A stretch of 7,941 bases of DNA from Bacteroidota bacterium (GTDB lineage Bacteria; Bacteroidota; Ignavibacteria; SZUA-365): assembly GCA_018224415.1 (NCBI GenBank), contig JAGTUZ010000124.1:1-7941 (forward strand), in the 5' to 3' direction. How positions within the stretch are numbered: the first letter of the stretch is position 1; each line of letters opens with the position of its first letter. The position numbers and the translations under genes are program-made. Shown one piece after another: positions 1-6,700 of the stretch. The notes under the pieces are model-generated. The model had not been told where the DNA came from and ran no database searches. It worked only from the letters and a program-made list of their open reading frames with translations.

Positions 1-129
1 GCAGATGTGGATCTGGAACTCCTCATGGAACTGCACGAACACGGGAGCGTCCGCACGCTCAAGGACCGCCGACTCGATCTCTACGAACTCCGCCTCAAGT
101 CGCCTGCCGACAGCACGGAACGGCAATAG
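1..129 (+). CDS. C-terminal end of an unrecognised protein (5' truncated)
   Basis: A reading frame is open from the first base of the window and ends at TAG (127-129), giving the last 42 residues of a protein that starts to the left. The tail is charged and probably helical: it begins ADVDLELLMELHEHG and ends SPADSTERQ, with many Leu, Glu and Arg residues and no membrane segment. I do not recognise a family. The other two forward frames here give Ser/Arg/Thr-rich, low-complexity translations, which supports frame 1 as the coding one. The next reading frame starts 23 nt downstream, so the two could share a transcript that ends at the hairpin at 452-501. Function unknown. Confidence 0.5.
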   Translation, partial: ADVDLELLMELHEHGSVRTLKDRRLDLYELRLKSPADSTERQ

Positions 130-152
130 ATCCCGTCCGAGGGATACAGACA

Positions 153-335
153 ATGAAACATACAGAAGCTGTTTCAAACGTGATTGACAATGCCATCAAA
201 TACACAGAGCGCGGTAGCGTCAGGATCGATTTACACGTTGGCGGGGGGACCAAGGTAATCATCACCATCCCAACGGACCGGCATCATCCCATTGGAATCC
301 CTACGGACCGGCATCATCCCATTGGATCGGCCTGA
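153..335 (+). pseudogene. Histidine-kinase ATP-binding domain fragment ending in tandem repeats
   Basis: This 60-codon frame starts at ATG 153, 8 nt after a plausible ribosome binding site (GAGGGA, 139-144), and ends at TGA 333-335. Residues 7-18 (VSNVIDNAIKYT) match the N-box of GHKL/HATPase_c domains of sensor histidine kinases, including the Mg-ATP-binding Asn and the KYT that follows. Residues 19-39 (ERGSVRIDLHV, then VIITI) fit the two beta strands that normally come next. A kinase should then show the G1 box (DxGxG), ATP lid and G2 box. Instead the frame enters a repeat coding twice for IPTDRHHPIG and stops. There is no upstream DHp/His-box region and no downstream ATP-binding half, so it cannot be a working kinase. 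I call it a remnant, though a translated 60-residue peptide is possible. Similarity is judged by eye. Confidence 0.55.
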
Positions 336-360
336 CGAGCGCATCATCCCATTGGATCGC
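271..360 (+). repeat. Three direct 30-bp tandem units with a 16-bp invariant core
   Basis: The core GCATCATCCCATTGGA occurs exactly at 281-296, 311-326 and 341-356, a strict 30-bp period. Copies 1 and 2 are identical over 24 bp (273-296 and 303-326). Copies 2 and 3 are identical over 19 bp (311-329 and 341-359). A weaker, out-of-phase relative of the core lies just before the array (263-277, three mismatches in 15). Because 30 is divisible by three, all units share one reading frame, coding for HHPIG three times; a TGA in unit 3 (333-335) ends the open frame. Unit ends differ and only three copies exist, so this is a minisatellite rather than a CRISPR array. Whether it acts at DNA, RNA or protein level cannot be told. 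Confidence 0.9.
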
Positions 361-451
361 GGATGGCGACAGAAGTTTTTTTCGCTTTATTTTCGCTGCG
401 CGTGCAACCCAGAGCATGTTTTACCGTATCCCCCGTCGCATAATATCCTCC
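336..451. other. Non-coding stretch between the kinase remnant and the terminator
   Basis: After the repeat array, this stretch has a T7 run at 376-382, preceded only by a weak 4-bp hairpin (TCGC/GCGA, 357-369), and the T-rich TTTTTCGCTTTATTTTCGCTG. The kinase-remnant frame continues past its stop as an unremarkable 35-codon frame to TAA at 441-443. I see no convincing gene, promoter or RNA gene on either strand. Confidence 0.5.
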
Positions 452-501
452 TTCAGCCCTCAATGGTTTCCTTCCACCGCCGTGAGGGCTGAACTTTTTT
501 T
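452..501 (+). terminator. Rho-independent terminator between convergent transcription units
   Basis: A perfect 11-bp inverted repeat, TTCAGCCCTCA (452-462) and TGAGGGCTGAA (483-493), encloses a 20-nt loop. It is followed by C and seven T (495-501). Read on the + strand this is a standard intrinsic terminator, which implies rightward transcription from the unit containing the first two frames. On the other strand the hairpin directly follows the last permease stop codon (TAA, 502-500) but lacks a U tract on its 3' side, so it may only protect the operon's 3' end or terminate inefficiently. Confidence 0.8.
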
Positions 502-1624
502 ATCTGAGTACGTTCCGGTACCGCAGCACCGCCAGTCCGAAGACGCCGATGCCAAAGGCCATCATCGCCAGCGTTTCGGGGAGCAGCAGGGAGAGCGGCG
601 TGCCTTTCAGATAGATTTCCCGGAGAATGACAAGGAAGTAGCGCAGGGGATTGAGATACGTAAGGTACTGCACCGCATCGGGCATGTTGGCGATGGGGAT
701 GAAAAAGCCCGACAGCAGAATGGCGAAGATCATGAAAAACCAGCCGACGAACAGGGCCTGCTGCTGGGTTTCGGAAATGGTTGAAATGAAGATACCGACG
801 CCGAGCGTCGTGAGGACGAAGACGGCGGACTCGGCAAACAGCAGCAACACGCTGCCTTCGACGGCGATACCGAAGATGAGGTAGATGAAGCCCATGGCGA
901 CGGTGATCTCCACGAAGCCGAGGATGCTGAACGGGATTACCTTGCCGAGAATCAACTGCGAGGCGCGGATGGGAGTGACGGTAAGCTGTTCCAGCGTTCC
1001 GATTTCCTTCTCACGCACGATGCCCATGCTCGTCAGGAACACGGTGATGATCAGGAGGATCAACGCCACGATGCCCGGTACGACATAGGCCTTGCTTTCC
1101 ATCATCGGATTGAACAGGAACCGCGTCTCTGTCTCCGTGAGGCGTATGTCCCGCAAACGCAAGCCAAGTGATGGATCGTGAGCGATGATGTCGCTTTGAT
1201 ACTGCTGCGCAATGCGTGTCAGGTAGCCGAGTGAAACACCGGCGGTGTTTCCGTCAATCCCGTCGACAAGGACCTGCAGCTGCGGCCGTCTCCCCAGCAC
1301 GATGTCGCGCTGGAAATGTGTTGGTACCACGACGGCCAGACGGGCGCGTCCATGATCGAGCCAGGAAGGGAGTGCACGCTCGTCGTCTTCGACACCGACG
1401 GGATGGAAATACGGCGTATGACCAAACCGCTGTAGGAAGGCGCGGCTCATCGGCGTGCGGTCGAGATCGGCGAACACGATGTCGACGTTTTTCACGTCGG
1501 TCGTGATGGCATAGCCCAGTAGTGTGATCTGAATCAAAGGCATGACAAACAGGATGCCGATCATCGCGCGGTCGCGGAAGATCTGCCGAAATTCCTTCTG
1601 GACGAGATAGAAGATGCGCTGCAT
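500..1624 (-). CDS. ABC-2 type transporter permease (second, YbhR/YbhS-like)
   Basis: This inner-membrane permease of 374 residues is one half of the export channel powered by the two upstream ATPases. TM1 lies at about residues 20-41, followed by a large extracytoplasmic domain (about 42-178). Five more hydrophobic segments lie at about 180-203, 228-252, 258-282, 289-311 and 347-366. Family landmarks are the cytoplasmic motif REKEIGTLEQLTVTP (204-218), which contacts the ATPases, and LSGFFIPIANMP (304-315). The size is normal for the ABC2_membrane_3 / YhhJ-YbhS group. I chose ATG 1624 because MQRIFYLVQKEF is the typical N-terminus; a longer in-frame start at 1816 would add 64 residues that overlap the previous gene and look like its antiphase translation. 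The ribosome site is weak (GGATCGG) and the gap to the preceding stop is 23 nt. It is the last gene of the operon. Confidence 0.93.
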   Translation of the reverse strand: MQRIFYLVQKEFRQIFRDRAMIGILFVMPLIQITLLGYAITTDVKNVDIVFADLDRTPMSRAFLQRFGHTPYFHPVGVEDDERALPSWLDHGRARLAVVVPTHFQRDIVLGRRPQLQVLVDGIDGNTAGVSLGYLTRIAQQYQSDIIAHDPSLGLRLRDIRLTETETRFLFNPMMESKAYVVPGIVALILLIITVFLTSMGIVREKEIGTLEQLTVTPIRASQLILGKVIPFSILGFVEITVAMGFIYLIFGIAVEGSVLLLFAESAVFVLTTLGVGIFISTISETQQQALFVGWFFMIFAILLSGFFIPIANMPDAVQYLTYLNPLRYFLVILREIYLKGTPLSLLLPETLAMMAFGIGVFGLAVLRYRNVLR

Positions 1625-1647
1625 GGTATACCGATCCAATCTGTCTG

Positions 1648-2769
1648 TTATTCGAGCCGCATGCGGAAACGGCGGATCGCGTTGGCAACAAGCAGGACGC
1701 CCAGTCCGGTGAGTATCAACGACTGCGGCCAGAGTTCGCGCAGCCCGACGCCCTTGAGCATGATGCCCCGGATGATTTCGAGAAACCAGGTTGCGGGAAT
1801 CACATGCGCCAGCCAACGAAGCACCGTGGGCATGCTGTCGATCGGAAAAATGAAGCCGCTGAGCATGATTGTCGGCAGGATCGTTGCCATCAGGGTCATG
1901 AACATCGCAATCAGCTGCGTGCGCGCCACCGCGGAGATCAACAGCCCGAAGCTCAGCGCCACAAATACATAGATCAGCGTGAGCAGGCCGAGCAGCGGCA
2001 GGCTGCCGCGCATCGGAACATCGAACAGCAGCCGCGCGCTGACGAGAATGATCGATGCGTTGAGCAGACCAAGCAGGATGTAGGGCAATACCTTTCCGAT
2101 GATGATCTCCCGGGCGTGCACGGGAGAAACGAGAATCTGCTCCATCGTGCCTGTTTCCTTTTCCCGCGTGATGGCGATGGAAGTGAGCAGGGCGGAAATC
2201 AGCATGAGGATCAGTGCCACCAACCCGGGCACAAAAAAGAACGTGCTGTTCATGTCCGGGTTGTAGAGAATGCGGGGGGCGATTTCGAACAGCACCGGGA
2301 GCCTGCCGTCCGTCCGCAGGCCATCGTTCATCCGGAGGTTGTATTGCTGCAGCACCTGCTCTGCATAATTGCTTACGAAGGTCCCGATGTTGCTGTCGCT
2401 GGCGTCGATCAGCAACTGCACACGACTGCGTCCCGAGCGTTCGAACTGGGTGTTGAAATCGGAGGGAATGACGATGACCAGCAGGGCTTCGCGGCGCATG
2501 AACAGCTTTTCCACTTCCGCGCGTCGGACGTCGCGACCGAGGGGCACGAAAAAGCCGTTTTCCGCAAACGCCTCGACCAGCGCGCGGCTCTCCGGCGTGC
2601 GTGCGTCATCGATTACACCGAATACGATATTGCGCATGTCCAGCGTGATGGCATAGCCGTAGAGCACAATCATCATGATGGGCATGAGGATGATGATCAG
2701 CAGCGTTCGCCAGTCACGGAAGATGTGTGTGAATTCCTTGCGCATGATGGCGAGGACCCTGCGTTTCAT
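1648..2769 (-). CDS. ABC-2 type transporter permease (first, YbhS/YbhR-like)
   Basis: This 373-residue inner-membrane permease is a paralogue of the following gene. The two share GYAIT near 38-42, an RTP-x-SRA stretch at about 57-63 and the same topology, so they probably form a heterodimeric pore. TM1 is at about 21-42, then comes an extracytoplasmic domain to about 176, then five hydrophobic segments at about 177-200, 226-249, 257-281, 286-310 and 345-364. The coupling motif REKETGTMEQILVSP is at 202-216 and LSGFIFPIDSMP at 303-314. The ATG shares an ATGA with the TGA of the preceding ATPase (4-nt overlap), which suggests translational coupling. A GGGAGA site (2781-2776) lies 6 nt upstream and supports this start. 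The substrate is not apparent; relatives are drug or ion exporters. Confidence 0.94.
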   Translation of the reverse strand: MKRRVLAIMRKEFTHIFRDWRTLLIIILMPIMMIVLYGYAITLDMRNIVFGVIDDARTPESRALVEAFAENGFFVPLGRDVRRAEVEKLFMRREALLVIVIPSDFNTQFERSGRSRVQLLIDASDSNIGTFVSNYAEQVLQQYNLRMNDGLRTDGRLPVLFEIAPRILYNPDMNSTFFFVPGLVALILMLISALLTSIAITREKETGTMEQILVSPVHAREIIIGKVLPYILLGLLNASIILVSARLLFDVPMRGSLPLLGLLTLIYVFVALSFGLLISAVARTQLIAMFMTLMATILPTIMLSGFIFPIDSMPTVLRWLAHVIPATWFLEIIRGIMLKGVGLRELWPQSLILTGLGVLLVANAIRRFRMRLE

Positions 2770-3659
2770 GAGGCATCTCCCGTTGTGAGCCGCGTGTCCC
2801 GGCCATCACGTTTGCCCCCGCTGTCTGTGACGGCCCCACTTTCTGTGACAGACCCGTTTCCTGTGACGGACCCGTTTCCTGTGACGAGTTGGATAAACAC
2901 ATCCTGCATGGTCTTTTTTCCGTACTTATCTTTCAGTTCTCCGGGCTGTCCCATTTCGATGATGCGTCCTTCGTACATGATGGAAAGCCGTCCGCAGTAT
3001 TCCGCTTCATCCATGTAATGCGTGGTGACGAAAACCGTCTTGCCCCGTCCGGCGATATCGTGGATCAGTCGCCAGAAATTTCGTCGCGAGATGGGGTCGA
3101 CGCCGCCGGTCGGCTCGTCGAGGAAGATGATCGACGGATCGTGCAGCATGGCCACGCCGAGAGCGAGCCGCTGTTTCCATCCGAGCGGCAGCGACCGCGT
3201 GAGCAGGCCGCGGCGCTTCTGCAGCTGCAGTTCGTCCAGCAGCACGTCTGATTTTTCCGCGATCGCGCAACGCGAAAGGCCGTAAATGCCGCCGAAGAAT
3301 TCGATGTTCTGCGCGACTGTGAGATCCTCGTAGAGGGAGAACTTCTGACTCATATATCCGATATTTTGCTTCACCTGGTGTGCTTCGCGCCGGATGTCGT
3401 AACCGGCGACGCGTGCCTCACCGGAGGTCGGGGGGATCAGTCCGCAGAACATCCGGATCGCGGTGGTCTTGCCGGCACCATTCGCTCCGAGGAAGCCGAA
3501 GATTTCACCGGGCGCAACGGTCAGCGAGAGTTCATCTACGGCGGTGAATGCTCCGAAGCGCTTTGTCAATTGCTCGGCGTGGACCGCCGGCTGTGCTGCG
3601 GAAGACAACGACGCACTACCGGCTTCGTCAGAACGCAACGCGGCGTGTTCAGTTTGCAT
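2766..3659 (-). CDS. ABC transporter ATPase, NBD2-like, with degenerate signature and repeat tail
   Basis: This 297-residue nucleotide-binding subunit resembles the second ATPase half of YbhF-type proteins. It shows Walker A GANGAGKT (58-65), Q-loop Gln105, Walker B SIIFLDE (176-182, catalytic Glu182), D-loop GGVD (185-188) and H-loop His214 in VTTHYMDEA. The expected LSGGQ signature is replaced by LPLGWKQ (157-163). The core ends at MQDVFIQL (251-258). A tail of about 40 residues follows that most relatives lack, built of VTGNGS-like repeats (259-282) and a basic end. I chose ATG 3659, which overlaps the end of the first ATPase gene by 11 nt. An in-frame ATG at 3695 is possible, but its only SD-like GGAGG abuts the start with no spacing and belongs to conserved LEDVF codons of the upstream gene. 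The ribosome site is weak, so coupling to upstream translation is likely. The C-terminus overlaps the permease start. Confidence 0.93.
   Translation of the reverse strand: MQTEHAALRSDEAGSASLSSAAQPAVHAEQLTKRFGAFTAVDELSLTVAPGEIFGFLGANGAGKTTAIRMFCGLIPPTSGEARVAGYDIRREAHQVKQNIGYMSQKFSLYEDLTVAQNIEFFGGIYGLSRCAIAEKSDVLLDELQLQKRRGLLTRSLPLGWKQRLALGVAMLHDPSIIFLDEPTGGVDPISRRNFWRLIHDIAGRGKTVFVTTHYMDEAEYCGRLSIMYEGRIIEMGQPGELKDKYGKKTMQDVFIQLVTGNGSVTGNGSVTESGAVTDSGGKRDGRDTRLTTGDAS
2814..2885 (-). repeat. Four in-frame 18-bp tandem units at the ATPase C-terminus
   Basis: Four 18-bp units code in frame for VTGNGS, VTGNGS, VTESGA and VTDSGG (residues 259-282 of the ATPase). The two units nearest the core are nearly identical in DNA; the two towards the stop have diverged, which suggests expansion from the core side. 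The array lies after the conserved end of the ATPase domain, so length changes should be tolerated and keep the frame. The predicted peptide is a flexible Ser/Gly/Thr-rich tail. Confidence 0.9.
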
Positions 3660-4443
3660 GGCGCGTATTCTCTTCGATGAGGGAAATGAACACATCCTCC
3701 AGTGAGGGTGCCAGAGACGTGAGCGTGGCCGGACGCGAGGCGATCAGTTCATCCGGGGTCCCCTGGGCGAGGGCGCGTCCTTCGTGCATGATGACAATGC
3801 GGTCGCAGAGCCTCGCCTCGTCCATGTAGGGGGTCGACACGAGGATGGTGACGCCCTGTGTGCGCAATTCGCGGAGGATGTCCCAGAATTCATGCCTCGA
3901 GACGGGATCGACGCCCGTGGTCGGCTCGTCGAGCACCAGCAAAACCGGGTTGTGGATGAGCGTGCACGACAGGGCGAGCTTCTGTTTCATGCCGCCGGAG
4001 AGACGTCCCGCAAGGCGCCGGGCAAACGGTTGCAATCTGCTGAAGCGATAGAGGCGCTCGAGCCGCGCCGGCAGTTCTGTCTTCGGGACGGAAAAGAGTT
4101 CGCCGAAGAAGCGAAGGTTCTGTTCCACCGAGAGATCCGGATACAGCGAGAACCGCTGCGGCATGTATCCGATCATGGAGCGGATGCTGCGGGTGTCACG
4201 CACGGCATCGTTACCTGCGACGGTCAGCGTTCCGGCATCCGGACGGAGCAGCGTCACCAGGGTACGCATCGTGGTTGTCTTGCCGGCGCCGTCAGGACCT
4301 ATCAGACCAAACAGCTCCCCGCGACGTACGGTGAAATCGAGATCAGACACGGCGGGGCGGGTTCCGTAGGAGCGTGAGAAGTTTCGGACTTCGATCAGCA
4401 CGTCTGCTCCAGATGTGTGTGATTTCATTTGTGTACCGGGCAT
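3649..4443 (-). CDS. ABC transporter ATPase, NBD1-like, with H-loop Pro
   Basis: This 264-residue cytoplasmic ATPase resembles the first ATPase half of YbhF-type proteins. It has Walker A GPDGAGKT (49-56), Q-loop Gln96, a canonical signature LSGGMKQ (148-154), Walker B VLLVLDE (167-173, catalytic Glu173) and D-loop TGVD (176-179). The switch position that is usually His is Pro205 (LVSTPYMDEA), so the H-loop contact to the gamma-phosphate is missing. It ends with the conserved SLEDVFISLIEE. The start at ATG 4443 follows a GGAGAG site (4457-4452) by 8 nt; ATG 4428 is an alternative that removes five residues. The adaptor gene's stop lies 5 nt upstream and the next ATPase begins within this gene's last codons. 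It most likely pairs with that neighbour as a heterodimer. Confidence 0.95.
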   Translation of the reverse strand: MPGTQMKSHTSGADVLIEVRNFSRSYGTRPAVSDLDFTVRRGELFGLIGPDGAGKTTTMRTLVTLLRPDAGTLTVAGNDAVRDTRSIRSMIGYMPQRFSLYPDLSVEQNLRFFGELFSVPKTELPARLERLYRFSRLQPFARRLAGRLSGGMKQKLALSCTLIHNPVLLVLDEPTTGVDPVSRHEFWDILRELRTQGVTILVSTPYMDEARLCDRIVIMHEGRALAQGTPDELIASRPATLTSLAPSLEDVFISLIEENTRHAN

Positions 4444-4448
4444 ACGAC

Positions 4449-5339
4449 CTACTCTCCGCGGGGAAGCGACACGGTGACGGGCATGCCGATTTTCAGAATG
4501 TCGTTGCGGTTGCGCACCTTCACTTTCACGGCATAGACCAGCGCGGTACGCGTTTCCTCGGTAAGGATGGTCTTCGGCGTGAATTCCGCCTTGTCCGAAA
4601 TCCAGCTCACCGTGCCCTCGAAAACCGTGTCACTTCCATCGACATGCAACCGCACCTGTTGCCCGAGTCGCAGAGCGGGAAGCTGCGTTTCCGACATGTA
4701 GATGCGCGTCCACATGTCACGCAGATCAGCCAGTTCGAACACCGGCGCACCCGGACCCAGCAGTTCGCCGGCTTCCGCGTAGCGAAGCAGTACGCGCCCA
4801 TCGATCGGGGAGGTGATGCGGGCATCGCTCTGCTGTTTCCGGACAATGGATAAACCAGCCTGGATCTGTGCGCGTTTCGAACGCGACCCTGCAAGGGCCG
4901 CTTCGGCCGCTGCGAGTTCCGCGTTGGCCGCGTCGACCTGTGTCTGCAGGTCATCGACGGTCTGCTGTGTCACGGCATCTTGCGCCAGCAGCGAGCGGAA
5001 TCGTTCGTAACGGCGCAGGAGGTTGTCACGCTGGATGCGGGCCGCACGCAGTCGAAGCGTAGCAGCTTCGGTCTGATGTGCGAGTTCCGCAAGTCTGGCG
5101 TCGTTCTGATCGATCTGATATCCCAGCCGCTCTGTTTCGATGACGGCGAGCACGCTGTCACGGTATACCGGTTCACCCTCGTCGGCATGCAGGGAAAGCA
5201 ATCGTCCGGGAGTCTCGGCGCTCACGCGGACGGTGGTAGCGTCCATGATACCGGTGAAGCGCATGATAGACGCGTCATCGTCGCCGCAGGCTGCGAGGAG
5301 CAGGGCGGGGAGGAGCAGAAGAGTGGACAGGGTACGCAT
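4449..5339 (-). CDS. HlyD-family periplasmic adaptor lipoprotein (YbhG-like)
   Basis: This 296-residue membrane fusion protein should link the inner-membrane transporter to the TolC-type duct. Residues 1-18 are a lipoprotein signal: Arg at position 2, a Leu-rich core and the lipobox LLAAC, with lipidated Cys18 followed by GDDD. A split lipoyl domain occupies about 35-70 and 172-200 (SAETPGRLLSL; SPIDGRVLLRYAEAGELL). Between them is a long Ala/Gln/Arg-rich alpha-helical hairpin (about 74-170), the part that usually contacts TolC. Beta-barrel and membrane-proximal parts follow (about 205-296, including WISDKAEFTPKTILTEETR, typical of YbhG-type adaptors). ATG 5339 is chosen over a frame extension to 5513 because it gives the signal peptide and has a good ribosome site. 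The gene starts 10 nt after the tolC-like stop and ends 5 nt before the first ATPase. Confidence 0.94.
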   Translation of the reverse strand: MRTLSTLLLLPALLLAACGDDDASIMRFTGIMDATTVRVSAETPGRLLSLHADEGEPVYRDSVLAVIETERLGYQIDQNDARLAELAHQTEAATLRLRAARIQRDNLLRRYERFRSLLAQDAVTQQTVDDLQTQVDAANAELAAAEAALAGSRSKRAQIQAGLSIVRKQQSDARITSPIDGRVLLRYAEAGELLGPGAPVFELADLRDMWTRIYMSETQLPALRLGQQVRLHVDGSDTVFEGTVSWISDKAEFTPKTILTEETRTALVYAVKVKVRNRNDILKIGMPVTVSLPRGE

Positions 5340-5346
5340 GGATGGA

Positions 5347-5351
5347 CTCCT
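5347..5351 (-). promoter_or_regulatory. Ribosome binding site fixing the adaptor start
   Basis: AGGAG lies 7 nt upstream of ATG 5339 and overlaps the TAG stop codon of the preceding outer-membrane-factor gene (TAGGAG). It decides in favour of the lipoprotein start over the longer in-frame extension. Confidence 0.75.
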
Positions 5352-6696
5352 ATATGGCCATGCCGATGGCATTGGCGAGTTCGGTGAGCTTGAGTCGGTA
5401 CTGGATGTCGCTCTGCTCGCGACGGAGCAGGGCGGTGGTGAGCGCGGTCTCTGCGTCGACGAGTTCCGTGGCCGTGGACAGTCCCTGCCGCAGCCGCGCT
5501 TCGAGCAGGTCACGCTTCGCGTGTTCCTGTGCGAGTTGTTCGTCGAGCATTCCGCGGGTCTGGTCGATCACCCGCAGGTCGTTCAGCAGACTGCGGATAC
5601 TGCTGCCGATCTGCCGTTTGAGGCGGTCCCTTCGAAGCTGCTGTTCCTGGAGGGCGATTTCCTGCTGTTCGATCCGTGCGTGGTCACCGCCCCAGGACCA
5701 GAGATTCCATTGCAATGCCATTCCCGCTGTGTAATACGGCATCCACTCGTTCGCGATCTGATCCACACCCGGCCGGCCGTAGCGTGCGGAAGCGAAGGCG
5801 GAAAGAGATGGCAGCAGACTGGCCTTTTCGAGACGCACGCGGTGTTCGCCTGCAGAGATTGATTCGCGCAGCGCGGCAAGGTCTGTCCTCTGCGCCATGG
5901 CGAGGTCGAGGAGGGCATCGGCGTCGGCAGCGGACAGAGCCGGTTGGGGTGCGAGCTTGTCGTCTACCTGGAAATCGGCAGGGAGTCCGGTCAGGTCCGC
6001 GATTCCGATCAGCGCGTTGCGATAGGCCGACTCTGCCTCGGCACGCTCAACCCGCAGGGCGCTCACGCGCGTCGAAAGAAGAAGCGTATCGTACGGGATG
6101 ATCTGTCCCTGCGCATACAGCTGTTTGAGCACCGCCAGCTGGACGCCGAGGTACGTTAGCTGTCCATCGTAGATAACCCGCGTACGCAGCACGAACTGTG
6201 CACGCAGGTAGGCGGCGGTGACGCGGTTGTGCATGGTCACCTCGCTGCCTTGCAACTGCCGTTGTGCGATTCCGCGCTGTGTTTCCTGCAGATGCAGCAT
6301 GCCTTGCAGGCGAAAACCGGTGAACAGCGGTACGCTGGCGGTCAGCGACGCATCGTACACGTTGCCGTCGCCGAAGGAAAAACTTCGCGACAGCACTCCC
6401 GGGATGCTGAAATCGATGCTGGCCGTCTCGCTCACATGCGTGTAGGAGGCGTTCAGGTCGAGGCGGGGGAGGCGCTGTGCGCGCGCCGCCGCCACACCAC
6501 GTTCCGCCTGGGTCACTCCGAGTCGCGCGATCGCCAATTCTTCGGCGTTCCGGGTGGCAGCGGACCTCGCTTCCTCAAGTGTGAGCAGCCGTTGTGCGTG
6601 CAGGAGGGATGGTCCCTGCACGGACAAGGCGACGCTGGCAAGCATGAGAGCGAGCATGGGGATGGAAGGAAATGTGAATCGAAACGATAACCTCAT
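5350..6696 (-). CDS. TolC-family outer-membrane efflux protein
   Basis: This 448-residue protein should form the outer-membrane and periplasmic duct of the pump. The signal peptide covers about 1-34, with predicted cleavage after LLHA, before Gln35. The mature part begins RLLTLEEA, the usual start of OEP domains. The two-fold internal repeat is visible: each half has long heptad-like helices and a beta segment. The beta segments are ASLTASVPLFTGFR (116-129) and TAGMALQWNLWSWGG (323-337). DLTGLPADFQVDD (234-246) is the usual inter-repeat link. The length is normal. An SD-like GGAG (6707-6704) sits 7 nt before ATG 6696, and the TetR gene's stop is 4 nt upstream. In E. coli the YbhFSR pump relies on an unlinked tolC; here the duct gene is part of the operon, suggesting a dedicated partner. 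Confidence 0.95.
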   Translation of the reverse strand: MRLSFRFTFPSIPMLALMLASVALSVQGPSLLHAQRLLTLEEARSAATRNAEELAIARLGVTQAERGVAAARAQRLPRLDLNASYTHVSETASIDFSIPGVLSRSFSFGDGNVYDASLTASVPLFTGFRLQGMLHLQETQRGIAQRQLQGSEVTMHNRVTAAYLRAQFVLRTRVIYDGQLTYLGVQLAVLKQLYAQGQIIPYDTLLLSTRVSALRVERAEAESAYRNALIGIADLTGLPADFQVDDKLAPQPALSAADADALLDLAMAQRTDLAALRESISAGEHRVRLEKASLLPSLSAFASARYGRPGVDQIANEWMPYYTAGMALQWNLWSWGGDHARIEQQEIALQEQQLRRDRLKRQIGSSIRSLLNDLRVIDQTRGMLDEQLAQEHAKRDLLEARLRQGLSTATELVDAETALTTALLRREQSDIQYRLKLTELANAIGMAI

Positions 6697-6700
6697 GATC

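Noticed and set aside
271..360. CRISPR-like array
   Set aside because: Only three units, 14-bp intervening parts that are themselves partly repeated, a short 16-bp core with little dyad symmetry and no cas genes nearby.
357..382. Second rightward terminator (TCGC/GCGA stem before a T7 run)
   Set aside because: The stem is only 4 bp and is separated from the T run by six bases. The hairpin at 452-501 is a far better candidate.
421..441. Mini reading frame on the - strand (ATG 441 to TAA 421, MRRGIR) preceded by GGAGG
   Set aside because: The ribosome-like site is good, but it lies downstream of the last operon gene, encodes six residues and precedes no gene. Probably chance, or a by-product of the terminator hairpin.
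1254..1816. Extended N-terminus for the second permease (in-frame start at 1816) and other overlapping - strand frames
   Set aside because: The extra residues are the out-of-phase reading of the first permease's C-terminus, and the start at 1624 gives the normal family N-terminus.
1804..3018. Long + strand open frame of about 400 codons opposite the first permease and second ATPase
   Set aside because: Its translation is rich in His, Gln, Asp and Arg with no domain, as expected for the antisense of a GC-rich hydrophobic gene. The opposite strand encodes clear ABC proteins over the same stretch.
5340..5513. N-terminal extension of the adaptor to 5513
   Set aside because: It would bury the lipoprotein signal inside the protein and is the antiphase reading of the outer-membrane factor gene. 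A good ribosome site precedes ATG 5339.
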